Shown here: piece by piece, positions 8,499 to 16,678 of the stretch
Numbering within the stretch: position 1 is the first letter of the stretch
Layout: each line of letters opens with the position of its first letter
Assembly: GCA_963703175.1 (NCBI GenBank)
Contig: OY969794.1
Coordinates: 2,852,001-2,916,000, forward strand
Direction of reading: 5' to 3'
DNA length: 64,000 nucleotides
From: VRUE01 sp963703175
GTDB taxonomy: Bacteria > Actinomycetota > Thermoleophilia > Solirubrobacterales > 70-9
Made by a program: the position numbers and the translations under genes
Notes under the pieces: model-generated
Told to the model about the DNA's origin: nothing
What the model saw: only the letters and a program-made list of their open reading frames with translations
Databases searched by the model: none

Positions 8499-9107
8499 TT
8501 AGCTCCTCCTCAGTCCGGCGGCTATTACGGCGAGGAAGCGTGCTTGCTCCTCGCCGTCGTTCTCAAAGTGGTGTGGCAGGTCGGCATCGAAGGTGACGCT
8601 GTCGCCGGCGTGCAGTTCGTGGCGGGTGCCGTCAACGATCAGCGCCAGGACGCCGCTCAGTACGACAGCGGTCTCGCGACTGCCGGGCTCGTGTATCGGC
8701 GGATCGCTCGGCCCGCCCGTCGTCGCCCCAGCTCGCAGCGTGTGTAATGAGACATCGGCGCGCTGTCCCGGCAACGGCGGGGTCAGCTCCTCGAAGCGGT
8801 GTCCGCCGCGCTCATAGCGACGGCGATCGGCGGCGCGGCTGACCGAGACGTGCTCGCCCTCGTCGAGGCGCAACAGTTGCGAGAGGGTCAACTCCAGACC
8901 GGCGGCAATCTTCTCCGCGACGGCCAGGGTAGGGCTCGTCTCCCCCCGCTCAACCTGCGACAGCATCGGCGCACTGACCCCGCTGCGCTCGGCCAGATCC
9001 CGTAGAGAGAAGCCCATCGCTTCGCGCAAGACATGAATGCGCGCACCGACCGCGCGGCGGCCCTTGGAGGGAGATTCAGAGGCATTGGTGGTTACGGCAG
9101 TCGCCAT
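8499..9107 (-). CDS. XRE-family HTH plus cupin transcriptional regulator
   Basis: 202-residue regulator. Residues about 20-75 form a Cro/cI-type helix-turn-helix (LREAMGFSLRDLAERSGVSA, then LSQVERGETSPTL). Residues about 125-195 form a small cupin sensor domain (PPIHEPGSRETAVVLSGVLA, HAGDSVTFDADLPHHFEN). This architecture is common among regulators that sense small metabolites. The stop lies 3 nt before leuC, so it is the first gene of a regulator-leuC-leuD unit, which suggests control of leucine synthesis or self-regulation of this operon. The ligand cannot be read from the sequence. Confidence 0.88.
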   Translation of the reverse strand: MATAVTTNASESPSKGRRAVGARIHVLREAMGFSLRDLAERSGVSAPMLSQVERGETSPTLAVAEKIAAGLELTLSQLLRLDEGEHVSVSRAADRRRYERGGHRFEELTPPLPGQRADVSLHTLRAGATTGGPSDPPIHEPGSRETAVVLSGVLALIVDGTRHELHAGDSVTFDADLPHHFENDGEEQARFLAVIAAGLRRS

Positions 9108-9122
9108 TGGATGCGTACGTTA

Positions 9123-10079
9123 TCACAGACATTTGTATATGAGCGCACGGAGGTCGGCCGCAATTACTTCGGGTTCGTCGTCGAGTTGATTCCACGTGAG
9201 GCGGGTGACCGAGTAGCCGGCGACTCTCAATTGTCTGTCGCGGGCGCGGTCTTCGCGGAAGGCGATGCGGGTGCCGTGCCCCTCCCAGCCGTCGAGCTCG
9301 ACGATCTGTCGGGTTCCCGGCCAGCGGCAGTCGACTTGGTGGCGCCTATCTCCTAAGAGAATCCAGTCGTTGAAGCGGGGTTGGGGCAGCCGGTGAAGGC
9401 GGAGGAAGGGGGCGAAGCGTTCCTCGAGGCGGCTGCGCCTGCGGCCGGAAGGCTCTTCCCTCAGCCGCTCCAGCGCGGTCCGCACCTTGCTCACTCCCCG
9501 CTTGCCCGGATATCGCTCAACCAGGTCCCACAGCGAAAGTCGGTCGTGGAGCCGGCGGTATTCGCTCTCGCGCAAGAGGTTCCCGACGAAATCGGCCGAC
9601 TCGGTGGCGGCGAGATCGAGGATCGTCCGCGGGACCGTAGTCACCGGAATCCTCTCCTTAACCGTGACCTCGTCAGTGGGCAGGGCTTTGTGGTGGCGGC
9701 GGATGCCGTCCCAGGAACGGCTCTTCTGCGGGGTGGTGATGTCGATGATCGAGCGCGAGTTGGGGCGGATCATCCAAAACGCGGCCGCGGACCAGTGGCT
9801 CAAGACCGCTTCGGGGCCCGACGCAAGCACCGCCGCCATCCATCGCCCCTCCCTCGACGTCCTCCGGTGCCCGACCGCGTACACGCCGGCGAATAGGCGA
9901 TGCAGGCGCCCCATGCGGAGCCGGACCCCAATCGCTTCTTCAGTAAGACCCAGTTCCAAGAGCTGCCCCCGCCCCACCACCCCAAATTGCTCCGCAGCCA
10001 ACTCCGCCAACCAGCGATCGTCTCCGCGAGACCGCAAAAACCCGTCCTGGACAAAGGTTTTTGCGGTCTCGGCGGGCAT
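9123..10079 (-). CDS. AbiEi-like winged helix plus DUF559/Vsr-like nuclease-fold protein
   Basis: 318 residues when read from the ATG at 10079. The N-terminal part (LAAEQFGVVGRGQLLELGL...RGRLHRLFAGVYAVGH-like pattern) matches the winged-helix of AbiEi-type antitoxins. The C-terminal part (about 240-315) has a DUF559/Vsr endonuclease-like pattern: VDCRWPGTRQIVELDGWEGH, then FREDRARDRQLRVAGYSVTRL. Such proteins are common and poorly understood in actinobacteria. No partner toxin is next to it. There is no good ribosome-binding site at the ATG, and a TTG at 10010 is a possible alternative start; a 15-bp inverted repeat would then lie in the leader rather than in the coding sequence. Confidence 0.7.
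   Translation of the reverse strand: MPAETAKTFVQDGFLRSRGDDRWLAELAAEQFGVVGRGQLLELGLTEEAIGVRLRMGRLHRLFAGVYAVGHRRTSREGRWMAAVLASGPEAVLSHWSAAAFWMIRPNSRSIIDITTPQKSRSWDGIRRHHKALPTDEVTVKERIPVTTVPRTILDLAATESADFVGNLLRESEYRRLHDRLSLWDLVERYPGKRGVSKVRTALERLREEPSGRRRSRLEERFAPFLRLHRLPQPRFNDWILLGDRRHQVDCRWPGTRQIVELDGWEGHGTRIAFREDRARDRQLRVAGYSVTRLTWNQLDDEPEVIAADLRALIYKCL
10028..10070. repeat. 15-bp perfect inverted repeat at the start of the DUF559/AbiEi-like gene
   Basis: GAGACCGCAAAAACC (10028-10042) and its exact complement (10056-10070) flank a 13-nt loop. It overlaps codons 4-18 of the gene if translation begins at 10079, or its leader if translation begins at 10010. There is no U-tract, so it is not an obvious leuA terminator. 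AbiEi proteins are known to bind inverted repeats in their own promoters, so an autoregulatory operator is a reasonable but unproven reading. Confidence 0.6.
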
Positions 10080-10146
10080 TGGCCGAGGGTGGCAGGGGTC
10101 GGCGCGCGGATGGTGCGCTGAAGGTGACTTTTGTGTGTCGGGCGCC

Positions 10147-11733
10147 CTACGGGCCCGGGGTGCGTTCTACTGCGGCCTCGGCAGTCGCTGCCTCGGCCTC
10201 GCGGATGGCGGCGCCCTCGAGCGCGTTGGAGAGCGCCCGCACATAAGCCCTGGCAGATGCCTCGAGGATGTCGGTGGCGACGCCTTGGCCGGTTGCCAGG
10301 CGTCCGGCAGCGCGCAGCATCACGGTCACCTGACCGAGGGCATCCTCTCCCCCGGTCACCGCCTCGACCGTGTACTGGCGCAGCTCGCACTCGGTGTCGG
10401 TCGCTTTCTGGATTGCGCGGAAAATCGCGTCGACAGGACCGTCGCCGCTCGACTCGCCGACCGCCTCCTCGCCGGATGGAAGCGTTACGGTGACCCGAGC
10501 CAGCGGCTCACGGCGCGATCCTGCCTCGACCTCGAACCAGGCCAGCTCATGGGCGTCGGCTCGCTCGCGCATCTCGTCGGAGACGATCGCCTCCAGGTCG
10601 AGCGCCGTGACCTGCTTCTTGCGGTCGGCGATCTCCTTGAAGCGCTTGAAGGCAGCGTTGAGCGCATTGCCCTCGATTTTGAAGCCGAGCTGGTCCAGGG
10701 CGTCGCGCAGCGCGTGGCGGCCGGAGTGCTTGCCCAGCACGATTGAGTTCGACTCCAACCCGACTTCGGTCGCGTCCATGATCTCGTAGGTGGTGCGCTC
10801 CTTGAGCACGCCGTCCTGGTGGATGCCGGACTCGTGGGCGAAGGCATTACGGCCGACGATCGCCTTGTTCGGCTGGATCGCATAGCCAGTGAGGCGCGAA
10901 ACCATGCGGCTGGTGCGAGCCAGCTCGCGGCTATTGAGGCCGGTAGTTAGCCCGTGGGCATCCTCCCGGGTCTTGACTAGCATCACGATCTCCTCCAGGG
11001 AACAGTTGCCAGCGCGCTCACCGATCCCATTGACCGCACACTCCACCTGACGGGCACCGGCTAGCAGTCCTGCATAGGAATTGGCGACGGCCATCCCCAG
11101 GTCGTCATGGCAGTGGACCGACGTCTCGACCTCGCGCAGACCCGGCACCAGCTCGTAAAGGCGACGGAAGTAGTCCGCGTACTCCTCAGGGGTGGTGTAG
11201 CCAACCGTGTCGGGGATATTGATCACCGTCGCACCCTCTTCGACCGCGATCGCGCAAACCTCGGCGGTGAACTCGATGTCGGCACGGGTCGCGTCCATCG
11301 GCGAGAACTCGACGTCATCGCAGTAGGAGCGCGCCAGGGCAACGGCGGCTTTGGCCTGGCCCTTGACGTCCTCGCGGTCGGTCTGCAGCTGATGCTCGAT
11401 GTGGATGTCCGAGGTCGAAATAAAGGTGTGGATGCGCGGCCGGTCGGCACCTCGAATAGCGCCCCAGGCGGCGTCAATATCGGCCTTATGGGTGCGGGCG
11501 AGACCACAGATCACCGGGCCGTCGACCCTGTGAGAGATCGCCTCCACCGCCTCAAAATCGCCCGGTGAAGTGATCGGGAAGCCTGCCTCGATCACATCGA
11601 CCCCGAGTCGTGCCAACTGCTGGGCGATCTCGACCTTCTCCGCCGTGTTCAACGAGATGCCGGGCGACTGCTCGCCGTCGCGCAGGGTCGTATCAAAGAT
11701 ATGGACGCGGTTTGCGTCGGTCACGGGTGCCAC
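10147..11733 (-). CDS. leuA: 2-isopropylmalate synthase
   Basis: First committed step of leucine synthesis, condensing 2-oxoisovalerate with acetyl-CoA. 528 residues from the GTG at 11733, with a perfect AAGGAGGT site 8 nt upstream. It shows HIFDTTLRDGEQSPGISLN, VHCHDDLGMAVANSYAG (the metal HxH), ECAVNGIGERAGNCSLEE and a C-terminal leucine-binding domain with VGESSGDGPVDAIFRAIQKA. The architecture is type I LeuA, distinct from the CimA in this window. The gene is preceded by a leucine leader peptide and leader RNA (11740-11860), so both feedback inhibition and attenuation are expected. Confidence 0.96.
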   Translation of the reverse strand: MAPVTDANRVHIFDTTLRDGEQSPGISLNTAEKVEIAQQLARLGVDVIEAGFPITSPGDFEAVEAISHRVDGPVICGLARTHKADIDAAWGAIRGADRPRIHTFISTSDIHIEHQLQTDREDVKGQAKAAVALARSYCDDVEFSPMDATRADIEFTAEVCAIAVEEGATVINIPDTVGYTTPEEYADYFRRLYELVPGLREVETSVHCHDDLGMAVANSYAGLLAGARQVECAVNGIGERAGNCSLEEIVMLVKTREDAHGLTTGLNSRELARTSRMVSRLTGYAIQPNKAIVGRNAFAHESGIHQDGVLKERTTYEIMDATEVGLESNSIVLGKHSGRHALRDALDQLGFKIEGNALNAAFKRFKEIADRKKQVTALDLEAIVSDEMRERADAHELAWFEVEAGSRREPLARVTVTLPSGEEAVGESSGDGPVDAIFRAIQKATDTECELRQYTVEAVTGGEDALGQVTVMLRAAGRLATGQGVATDILEASARAYVRALSNALEGAAIREAEAATAEAAVERTPGP

Positions 11734-11739
11734 GGTACT

Positions 11740-11860
11740 TACCTCCTTCTCCAGCTTTTTCGAATGACCTTGTCTCTCGCGGCTATCGCGCCGCCCAGCG
11801 CTATTCCCCCCGAAGGGGGAGGAGAAGGAGTAGCGACAGGGTGTTGAGCCGGCGGGTCAT
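11740..11860 (-). promoter_or_regulatory. leuA leader RNA with Leu leader peptide, hairpins and anti-Shine-Dalgarno
   Basis: Reading toward leuA the region holds: a leucine-rich peptide (11860-11801); a UUCG-tetraloop hairpin of 6 bp (11820-11805) overlapping the end of that peptide; a second hairpin GCGGC/GCCGC (11794-11779); and the leuA ribosome-binding site. Ten bases inside the run of Leu codons (11830-11821, CTCCTTCTCC) are exactly complementary to GGAGAAGGAG (11752-11743), which overlaps the Shine-Dalgarno. A ribosome stalled on the Leu codons would cover the anti-SD and free the leuA site. The layout is seen directly; the mechanism is inferred. Confidence 0.75.
11801..11860 (-). CDS. 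leuL: leucine leader peptide of leuA
   Basis: A 19-codon ORF, MTRRLNTLSLLLLLPLRGE, with 8 leucines, five of them consecutive (codons 10-14), ending in TAG 67 nt before the leuA GTG. Its only upstream purine stretch is a weak GAAGCGG. Leader peptides rich in the end product's codons control leuA operons in enterobacteria and in several actinobacteria. Position, composition and pairing potential with the leuA Shine-Dalgarno make this a strong candidate despite its length. The symbol is given by analogy. Confidence 0.8.
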   Translation of the reverse strand: MTRRLNTLSLLLLLPLRGE

Positions 11861-11934
11861 TTCGCCGCTTCAGCTTAGCGTAGGCTGCGCCGATCGCAAG
11901 GCTCGACCGCACCACCGTCCTGGCTCTTTTCGCG

Positions 11935-13281
11935 ATGAGCATGAGTGTGCTCGTGATCGCCAATGACTTCTCCGCCGTCAACGTCGCGATTCCGACGATG
12001 GAGAAGGACTTCCACACCAACGTCAACACGATCCAGTGGGTGGTCAACTCCTACGCGCTGACCTTCGGTGTGATGATCGTCACCGGCGGGCGCCTCGCCG
12101 ACATGTTCGGGCGGCGCCGCGCCTTCTTCCTCGGCACGGCGATCTTCGCCTCGATGTCGGCCTTGGGCGGCGCGGCACAGACGGAGACCTGGCTGATCGC
12201 GACCCGGGTCGTGATGGGGATCGGCGGGGCGCTGATGTGGCCGGCGATCCTCGGCATGACCTTCGAGCTACTGCCCTCCGACAAGGCCGGACTGGCCGGC
12301 GGAATCATCCTCGGCGCCGCCGGACTGGGCAACGCGATCGGGCCGTTGATCGGCGGCGTCCTCACCGACGCGCTCAGCTGGCGCTGGATCTTCTTTCTCA
12401 ACGTGCCGATCGCGATCTTCGCCGTCATCGTCACTTACTACTTGGTCAAAGTGAAAGAGCCGGAAGTGGCGGAGCGGAGGATTGACTACCCAGGGATCGC
12501 GACCATTTCGATCGGCCTGGTGTCGTTGCTGGTCGCGCTCGACCAGGTGGACGACTGGGGCTGGAGTGACCCGAAAACGGTGGCGATGCTGGCGCTTGCC
12601 GCGATCCTGATCGCCTCCTTTGTCCGGATCGAGCGGCGGGCCGGGATGAGCGCGCTAGTTCCCCGAGCGGTGATGAGCAACGAGAGCTTCCGCGCCTCTT
12701 GTGTGGCGATCACGCTGATGTCGGCGACCTTCTTCGCCGCGCTGCTCTATCTGCCGCAGTTCATGCAGAAGCACCTCGGCTACTCGCCGCTCGAAGCCGG
12801 GGTGGGTGTCCTGCCCTTCCTGGCGACCTTCGCCCTCGTCTCCTTCATCGCCGGCCCGCTCTACAACAGGCTTGGGGCAAAGCCGCTGGCCGTGGTCGGC
12901 GCGGCCTGCATCACGATCGCACCGTTTCTCTTTTCGCAGGTCACCGAAAGCTCTGGCTATGCGGCCCTGGTGCCGGGAATGTTCGTGCTCGGTATCGGTA
13001 TCGGCAGCTTCTATCCGACCGCGACGACCGCCGGGGTCACCTCTGTCGACGAATCGCAGAGCAGCCTCGCGGGCGGAATTCTTTATATGTGTCAGATCGC
13101 CGGTGGGGCAATCGGCCTCGGCCTGACGACGACGATCTTTTCCGCCCAGGACACCTTTGTCGACGGCATCCAGGCCGCTTTCCGTCTCGATGCCGCTCTC
13201 TCCCTGGCTGGCTTCCTGATCGCGCTGTTCTTTGTCGGCGGCCGCCTGATCGGTCGGCAGCCCGTCGGCAATGCCGCTTAG
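11935..13281 (+). CDS. MFS transporter, EmrB/QacA (DHA2) type drug:H+ antiporter
   Basis: 448-residue integral membrane protein of the 14-helix DHA2 group. It contains QWVVNSYALTFGVMIVTGGR followed by LADMFGRRRAF (motif A between helices 2 and 3), LSWRWIFFLNVPIA (motif typical of this group), and many hydrophobic helices to the C-terminus. The likely role is proton-driven efflux; the substrate is unknown. The first helix looks short from the ATG at 11935. The frame stays open back to 11884 and encodes hydrophobic residues (TTVLALFA) that complete helix 1, but no ATG, GTG or TTG lies there. It is divergent from leuA and its leader and overlaps the RTX gene tail to tail by 4 nt. Confidence 0.88.
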   Translation: MSMSVLVIANDFSAVNVAIPTMEKDFHTNVNTIQWVVNSYALTFGVMIVTGGRLADMFGRRRAFFLGTAIFASMSALGGAAQTETWLIATRVVMGIGGALMWPAILGMTFELLPSDKAGLAGGIILGAAGLGNAIGPLIGGVLTDALSWRWIFFLNVPIAIFAVIVTYYLVKVKEPEVAERRIDYPGIATISIGLVSLLVALDQVDDWGWSDPKTVAMLALAAILIASFVRIERRAGMSALVPRAVMSNESFRASCVAITLMSATFFAALLYLPQFMQKHLGYSPLEAGVGVLPFLATFALVSFIAGPLYNRLGAKPLAVVGAACITIAPFLFSQVTESSGYAALVPGMFVLGIGIGSFYPTATTAGVTSVDESQSSLAGGILYMCQIAGGAIGLGLTTTIFSAQDTFVDGIQAAFRLDAALSLAGFLIALFFVGGRLIGRQPVGNAA

Positions 13282-13844
13282 GGACTTCGAAGCGCCTGAT
13301 GGACGCTGTCGTTGCCACTACCGGCAACCAGTTCGTCTTCCCCGTCGCCGCCCCGCAACACGTCGTTTCCCGGGCCGCCGATCAAGACGTCCGCTCCAGG
13401 TCCTCCGTAGAGCAGGTCGTCGCCGCGCCAACCGACCAAGCGGTCGTTTCCCGTGCCGCCGATCAGTTTGTCCGGGCCAGCTCCGCCGAGTAGGAAGTCG
13501 TCACCACCCCCACCCCGCATCGTCACCGGCACTTCGACGTCCTTTGCGACTCCCACCCTGTCATTGCCCCCGCCGGCATTGACTTCAAAGCCGGCAATCG
13601 AAGGCGCGTTACAGACCAGCTCGTTCGACTTTTCTTCTGGATGCGAGCAAACGTCGCCGCCGACTTCGAGTTGGACCAGCGAGTCGATCACGTATTCGCG
13701 GCCATCGGCGCTGAGCCAGATCTTGATCGCGTTCGCTTCGTCGCCACCGGCCAGGAGGACCGTGTACATCTTCGGCGAGGCATGTGCAGTCGCGGGCGCC
13801 AGTAGCGCCAGAAGGGCAAATGAGATGAGCAGAAGCTTTTTCAT
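13278..13844 (-). CDS. secreted RTX-type calcium-binding repeat protein
   Basis: 188 residues with an N-terminal signal peptide (MKKLLLISFALLALLAPATA, then HAS). From about residue 90 it carries a block of glycine-aspartate nonapeptides (GGGNDRVGV, GGGGDDFLL, GGAGPDKLI, GGTGNDRLV, GWRGDDLLY, GGPGADVLI, GGPGNDVLR), the hemolysin-type GGxGxDxLx repeat that binds Ca2+ as a parallel beta-roll. There is no catalytic domain, so a structural or cell-surface role is likely. Convergent with the MFS gene. Confidence 0.85.
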   Translation of the reverse strand: MKKLLLISFALLALLAPATAHASPKMYTVLLAGGDEANAIKIWLSADGREYVIDSLVQLEVGGDVCSHPEEKSNELVCNAPSIAGFEVNAGGGNDRVGVAKDVEVPVTMRGGGGDDFLLGGAGPDKLIGGTGNDRLVGWRGDDLLYGGPGADVLIGGPGNDVLRGGDGEDELVAGSGNDSVHQALRSP

Positions 13845-13880
13845 CGCGAAGCCGTCCCCGCCGCCGATCGGTCGGAGCGT

Positions 13881-14915
13881 CTATGAAGGAAACAACACGA
13901 CCTTGCCTACGTTGCGGCGTTCGGCGATGAATTTATGCGCCTCACCGGCGCGGTCGAAGGGAAATGCCTCGGCGACGACGGGCTGCAGGCGGCCGGCATC
14001 GAGGTCTTCTTGCAGCGGGTCGAGCAGCCGGTCAAGATTGCCCTCGGCGTCCCACCACTTGAGCATGTTGAGCCCGAAGACCCCTTTGTTCTCATTCATG
14101 ATCAACAGGCTCTTCCACCACGGCATCGTCGTCGTCGGCATCGAGGCCAAGCTCTTCAGCATCGCCGGGATGTTTCGCTTGCCTTCCTTGGTGCCCTCGG
14201 ACAGCCCATACATGACCAGTCGCCCGCCCGACCGGAGCAGGCGGTAGTCCTTGCGAAAAGAGGTGGGGCCAAGCGCATCGATCACCAGGTCGACGCCCTC
14301 TCCACCGGTAATCCGCATCGTCTCCGCCTCGAAATCATGCGAGCGATAGTCGATCGTGTGCTCCACGCCCTGAGCGCGGATCGCCTCGTGCTTGGACGGC
14401 GAGGCCGTGCCGAAGATCTCGGCACCGACGTTGCGGGCGATCTGCGTCGCCGAAATCCCCACGCCGCCTGCCGCGGCGTGGATCAGCACGCGGTCGCCCT
14501 TGCGCAGGCTGCCCATCATGATCAGCGCCGCGTACGCGGTTCCATAGTTGACTGGGATAGCGGCTCCCTGCTCGAAGCTAAGGTCAGCAGGAAGGGCAAA
14601 TGCTTGCGCCTCGGGGACCGTGACCAACTCCGCCTGGCCGCCGAAGCGCGTGCCGCCGACAACCCGGTCGCCGACCTGGAACTCGCTCACACCGTCACCG
14701 ACCGACTCGACCTCGCCGGCAACCTCATAGCCGAGCACGCAAGGCGGCTTGGGCGCGTCGGGATAGAGACCGACCCGCGCCATCGTGTCAGCGAAGTTGA
14801 TCCCGGCCGCTTTGACGGCAATCCGGACATCGCCGGGGCCGACGGGTGGGTCGGGTCGCTCCTGCACCTGGAGCACGTCGTATCCACCCGTCCCTGTCAG
14901 CACCACCGCCTTCAT
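13881..14915 (-). CDS. NAD(P)H:quinone oxidoreductase, zinc-free MDR family
   Basis: 344-residue medium-chain dehydrogenase. The ATG at 14915 (MKAVVLTGTGGYDVLQV) is where family homology begins. Contains AAGINFADTMARVGLYP and the quinone-oxidoreductase loop with VLIHAAAGGVGISATQIAR (Rossmann dinucleotide site). The cysteine and histidine ligands for catalytic zinc are absent, as in QOR/zeta-crystallin enzymes. The C-terminal half has VDLVIDALGPTSFRKDYRLL. It probably reduces quinones or enones with NADPH. It stands alone on its strand, 176 bp beyond serA. Confidence 0.85.
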   Translation of the reverse strand: MKAVVLTGTGGYDVLQVQERPDPPVGPGDVRIAVKAAGINFADTMARVGLYPDAPKPPCVLGYEVAGEVESVGDGVSEFQVGDRVVGGTRFGGQAELVTVPEAQAFALPADLSFEQGAAIPVNYGTAYAALIMMGSLRKGDRVLIHAAAGGVGISATQIARNVGAEIFGTASPSKHEAIRAQGVEHTIDYRSHDFEAETMRITGGEGVDLVIDALGPTSFRKDYRLLRSGGRLVMYGLSEGTKEGKRNIPAMLKSLASMPTTTMPWWKSLLIMNENKGVFGLNMLKWWDAEGNLDRLLDPLQEDLDAGRLQPVVAEAFPFDRAGEAHKFIAERRNVGKVVLFPS

Positions 14916-15007
14916 TGCAAGGAGCCTACCTCGCGCTAGACGGTTGATCTGAATTAGCGTGCCCGCGGGGGCGCGACTGGCCAAGCTGGGCGGTGCGCGC
15001 GGCCGCC

Positions 15008-15028
15008 GCGCGTAGCAGCGCTACGCGC
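15008..15028. repeat. 9-bp hairpin between serA and the quinone oxidoreductase gene
   Basis: GCGCGTAGC, a 3-nt loop and the exact complement. It lies about 65 nt beyond the serA stop. No U-run is adjacent on either strand. It may be a factor-assisted 3' end for the serCA transcript. Nothing else is evident in 14916-15091. Confidence 0.4.
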
Positions 15029-15091
15029 AAGGCCGGGGGTGCCGATCCAGTGCCGTGCCAGGCGCGTCATCCGTGGGTGCGGGAATTCGGA

Positions 15092-16678
15092 TCACCCGTC
15101 TAGATCAACCGAGTGGCCGACCGAGAAACCGTCGAGCTCGAGGATCTTGGCGATCGTCTCCGCTCGCACCGGGGCGTCGGTGGTGAGCGCCATCACCGCG
15201 CGCTCGCCACCCGGCTCGGCGCCGACGGCGGCGGAGACGATATTGACCCCCTCCTCGCCGAACATCGTCCCGACCCTGCCGATCATCCCTGGCCTGTCGG
15301 CGTAGCTGAATACCGCGATGTGATCGGCGAAGGGCAGGTAGAAGCTCTCGCCCAGTACCGAGACCAGGTAGGGCTCGTTGCGTGGGCCGACTCCGGTTCC
15401 CGCCACCTCAACCGCGTCTTCCCCCGAGCCAAGCCGAACCGTGATCAGCTCGGTGAAGTCCTCGGAGCCGCTGTCCTTGGTCTCGACCAGCTCGATTCCC
15501 CGCTCCTCGGCCATCTGCGGTGCGTTAACCAGGTTGACCGGCTCCTCGGTGTTGCGGGAGAGGATGCCGACCAGGACTGCAATTCCCAGCAGGCGCGTGT
15601 CGTGGGCGGCGATGCGACCGCGGAACTCGACTGTGACGCCGTCGACAGAGCCCTCGCCTAGCCCTTGCGCGAGGCGGCCGAGCTTTTCGCAGAGCGGTAC
15701 GAAGGGAGCGAGCGCCTCCATCTCCTCGGGCCGGACCGCGGCGATGTTGACTGCGTTGGTGACAACACCGCCACTCAGCGCGGCGATCACCTGTTCTGCG
15801 GTCACTACGCCGGCGCGGTCTTGCGCCTCGGCGGTCGAGGCACCGAGGTGTGGCGTGACAACGACGTCGTCGCGCCCGAAAAGAGAGTGCTCGGTAAAAG
15901 GCTCAGAAGGGAAGACGTCGAGCGCTGCACCACCCAGCTTGCCCGATTCGAGGCCGGCCAAGACGGCGTCCAGATCGACCAGCTCGCCGCGGGCGCAGTT
16001 GACGACCCGCGCCCCGTCTTTCATCGTCGCGATCGCGTCGGTGTCGATCAGATCAATCGTGTCCGGCGTCTTCGGCACGTGCAGGGTGACGATGTCCGCC
16101 TTGCCAAGCAGGTCCCCGAGCTCCTCGGCGCCCTCGACGCCGAGCTCGCGAAAGCGCTCGGCCGAGACGAACTTGTCGAAGGCGATTACGTCCATGTCGA
16201 AGCTCTGCGCGCGCTTGGCGACAAGTTGACCGATACGGCCGAAGCCGACCACGCCGAGCGTCTTGCCGTAGAGCTCGGTGCCCTTGAATTTCGGCCGCTC
16301 CCAGGCGCCGCCGATCAGCGAGCCGTGCGCACGGGGCACGTTGCGGCAGAGGGCGAGCATCAAGGCCACCGTGTGCTCGGCGGCTGCTACCGAGTTCGAT
16401 TCAGGCGCGTTGGCGACGACTATTCCGCGCCTGGTGGCCGCCGGGATATCTACGTTGTCGACGCCGGTGCCAGCTCGACCGATGACTTTGAGGCGGCCGG
16501 CGCGCTCGATCAACTCCGGCGTCACCTGGGTGGCGGAACGAACCAGAAGCGCGTCGTACTCACCGATCGCCTCGCTCAGCTCGTCCTCTGACATCTCCAG
16601 GCCAAGGTCGACGTCGAAGCTCTCGCGCAGCAGCTCTACCCCGGAGTCGGCGATCTTCTCTCTGACCAGGACCTTCAC
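15092..16678 (-). CDS. serA: D-3-phosphoglycerate dehydrogenase, long ACT form
   Basis: NAD-dependent first step of serine synthesis. 528 residues from a GTG (MKVLVREKIADSGVELL). Substrate and nucleotide domains: GRAGTGVDNVDIPAATRRG, LGVVGFGRIGQLVAKRAQ, VNCARGELVDLDAVLAGL (catalytic Arg), and TPHLGASTAEAQ with the catalytic histidine. After about residue 315 come the allosteric substrate-binding domain and a C-terminal ACT domain (IAVFSYADRPGMIGRVGTMF), the mycobacterial-type architecture that senses serine. The GTGA overlap with the serC stop shows a coupled serC-serA operon. Confidence 0.96.
   Translation of the reverse strand: MKVLVREKIADSGVELLRESFDVDLGLEMSEDELSEAIGEYDALLVRSATQVTPELIERAGRLKVIGRAGTGVDNVDIPAATRRGIVVANAPESNSVAAAEHTVALMLALCRNVPRAHGSLIGGAWERPKFKGTELYGKTLGVVGFGRIGQLVAKRAQSFDMDVIAFDKFVSAERFRELGVEGAEELGDLLGKADIVTLHVPKTPDTIDLIDTDAIATMKDGARVVNCARGELVDLDAVLAGLESGKLGGAALDVFPSEPFTEHSLFGRDDVVVTPHLGASTAEAQDRAGVVTAEQVIAALSGGVVTNAVNIAAVRPEEMEALAPFVPLCEKLGRLAQGLGEGSVDGVTVEFRGRIAAHDTRLLGIAVLVGILSRNTEEPVNLVNAPQMAEERGIELVETKDSGSEDFTELITVRLGSGEDAVEVAGTGVGPRNEPYLVSVLGESFYLPFADHIAVFSYADRPGMIGRVGTMFGEEGVNIVSAAVGAEPGGERAVMALTTDAPVRAETIAKILELDGFSVGHSVDLDG

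Noticed and set aside
9123..10079. Functional AbiE-type toxin-antitoxin pair
   Set aside because: Neither neighbour (leuA, the XRE-cupin regulator) is an AbiEii-like nucleotidyltransferase.
15008..15028. Intrinsic terminator of serA
   Set aside because: The hairpin is good but no U-tract follows on either strand.
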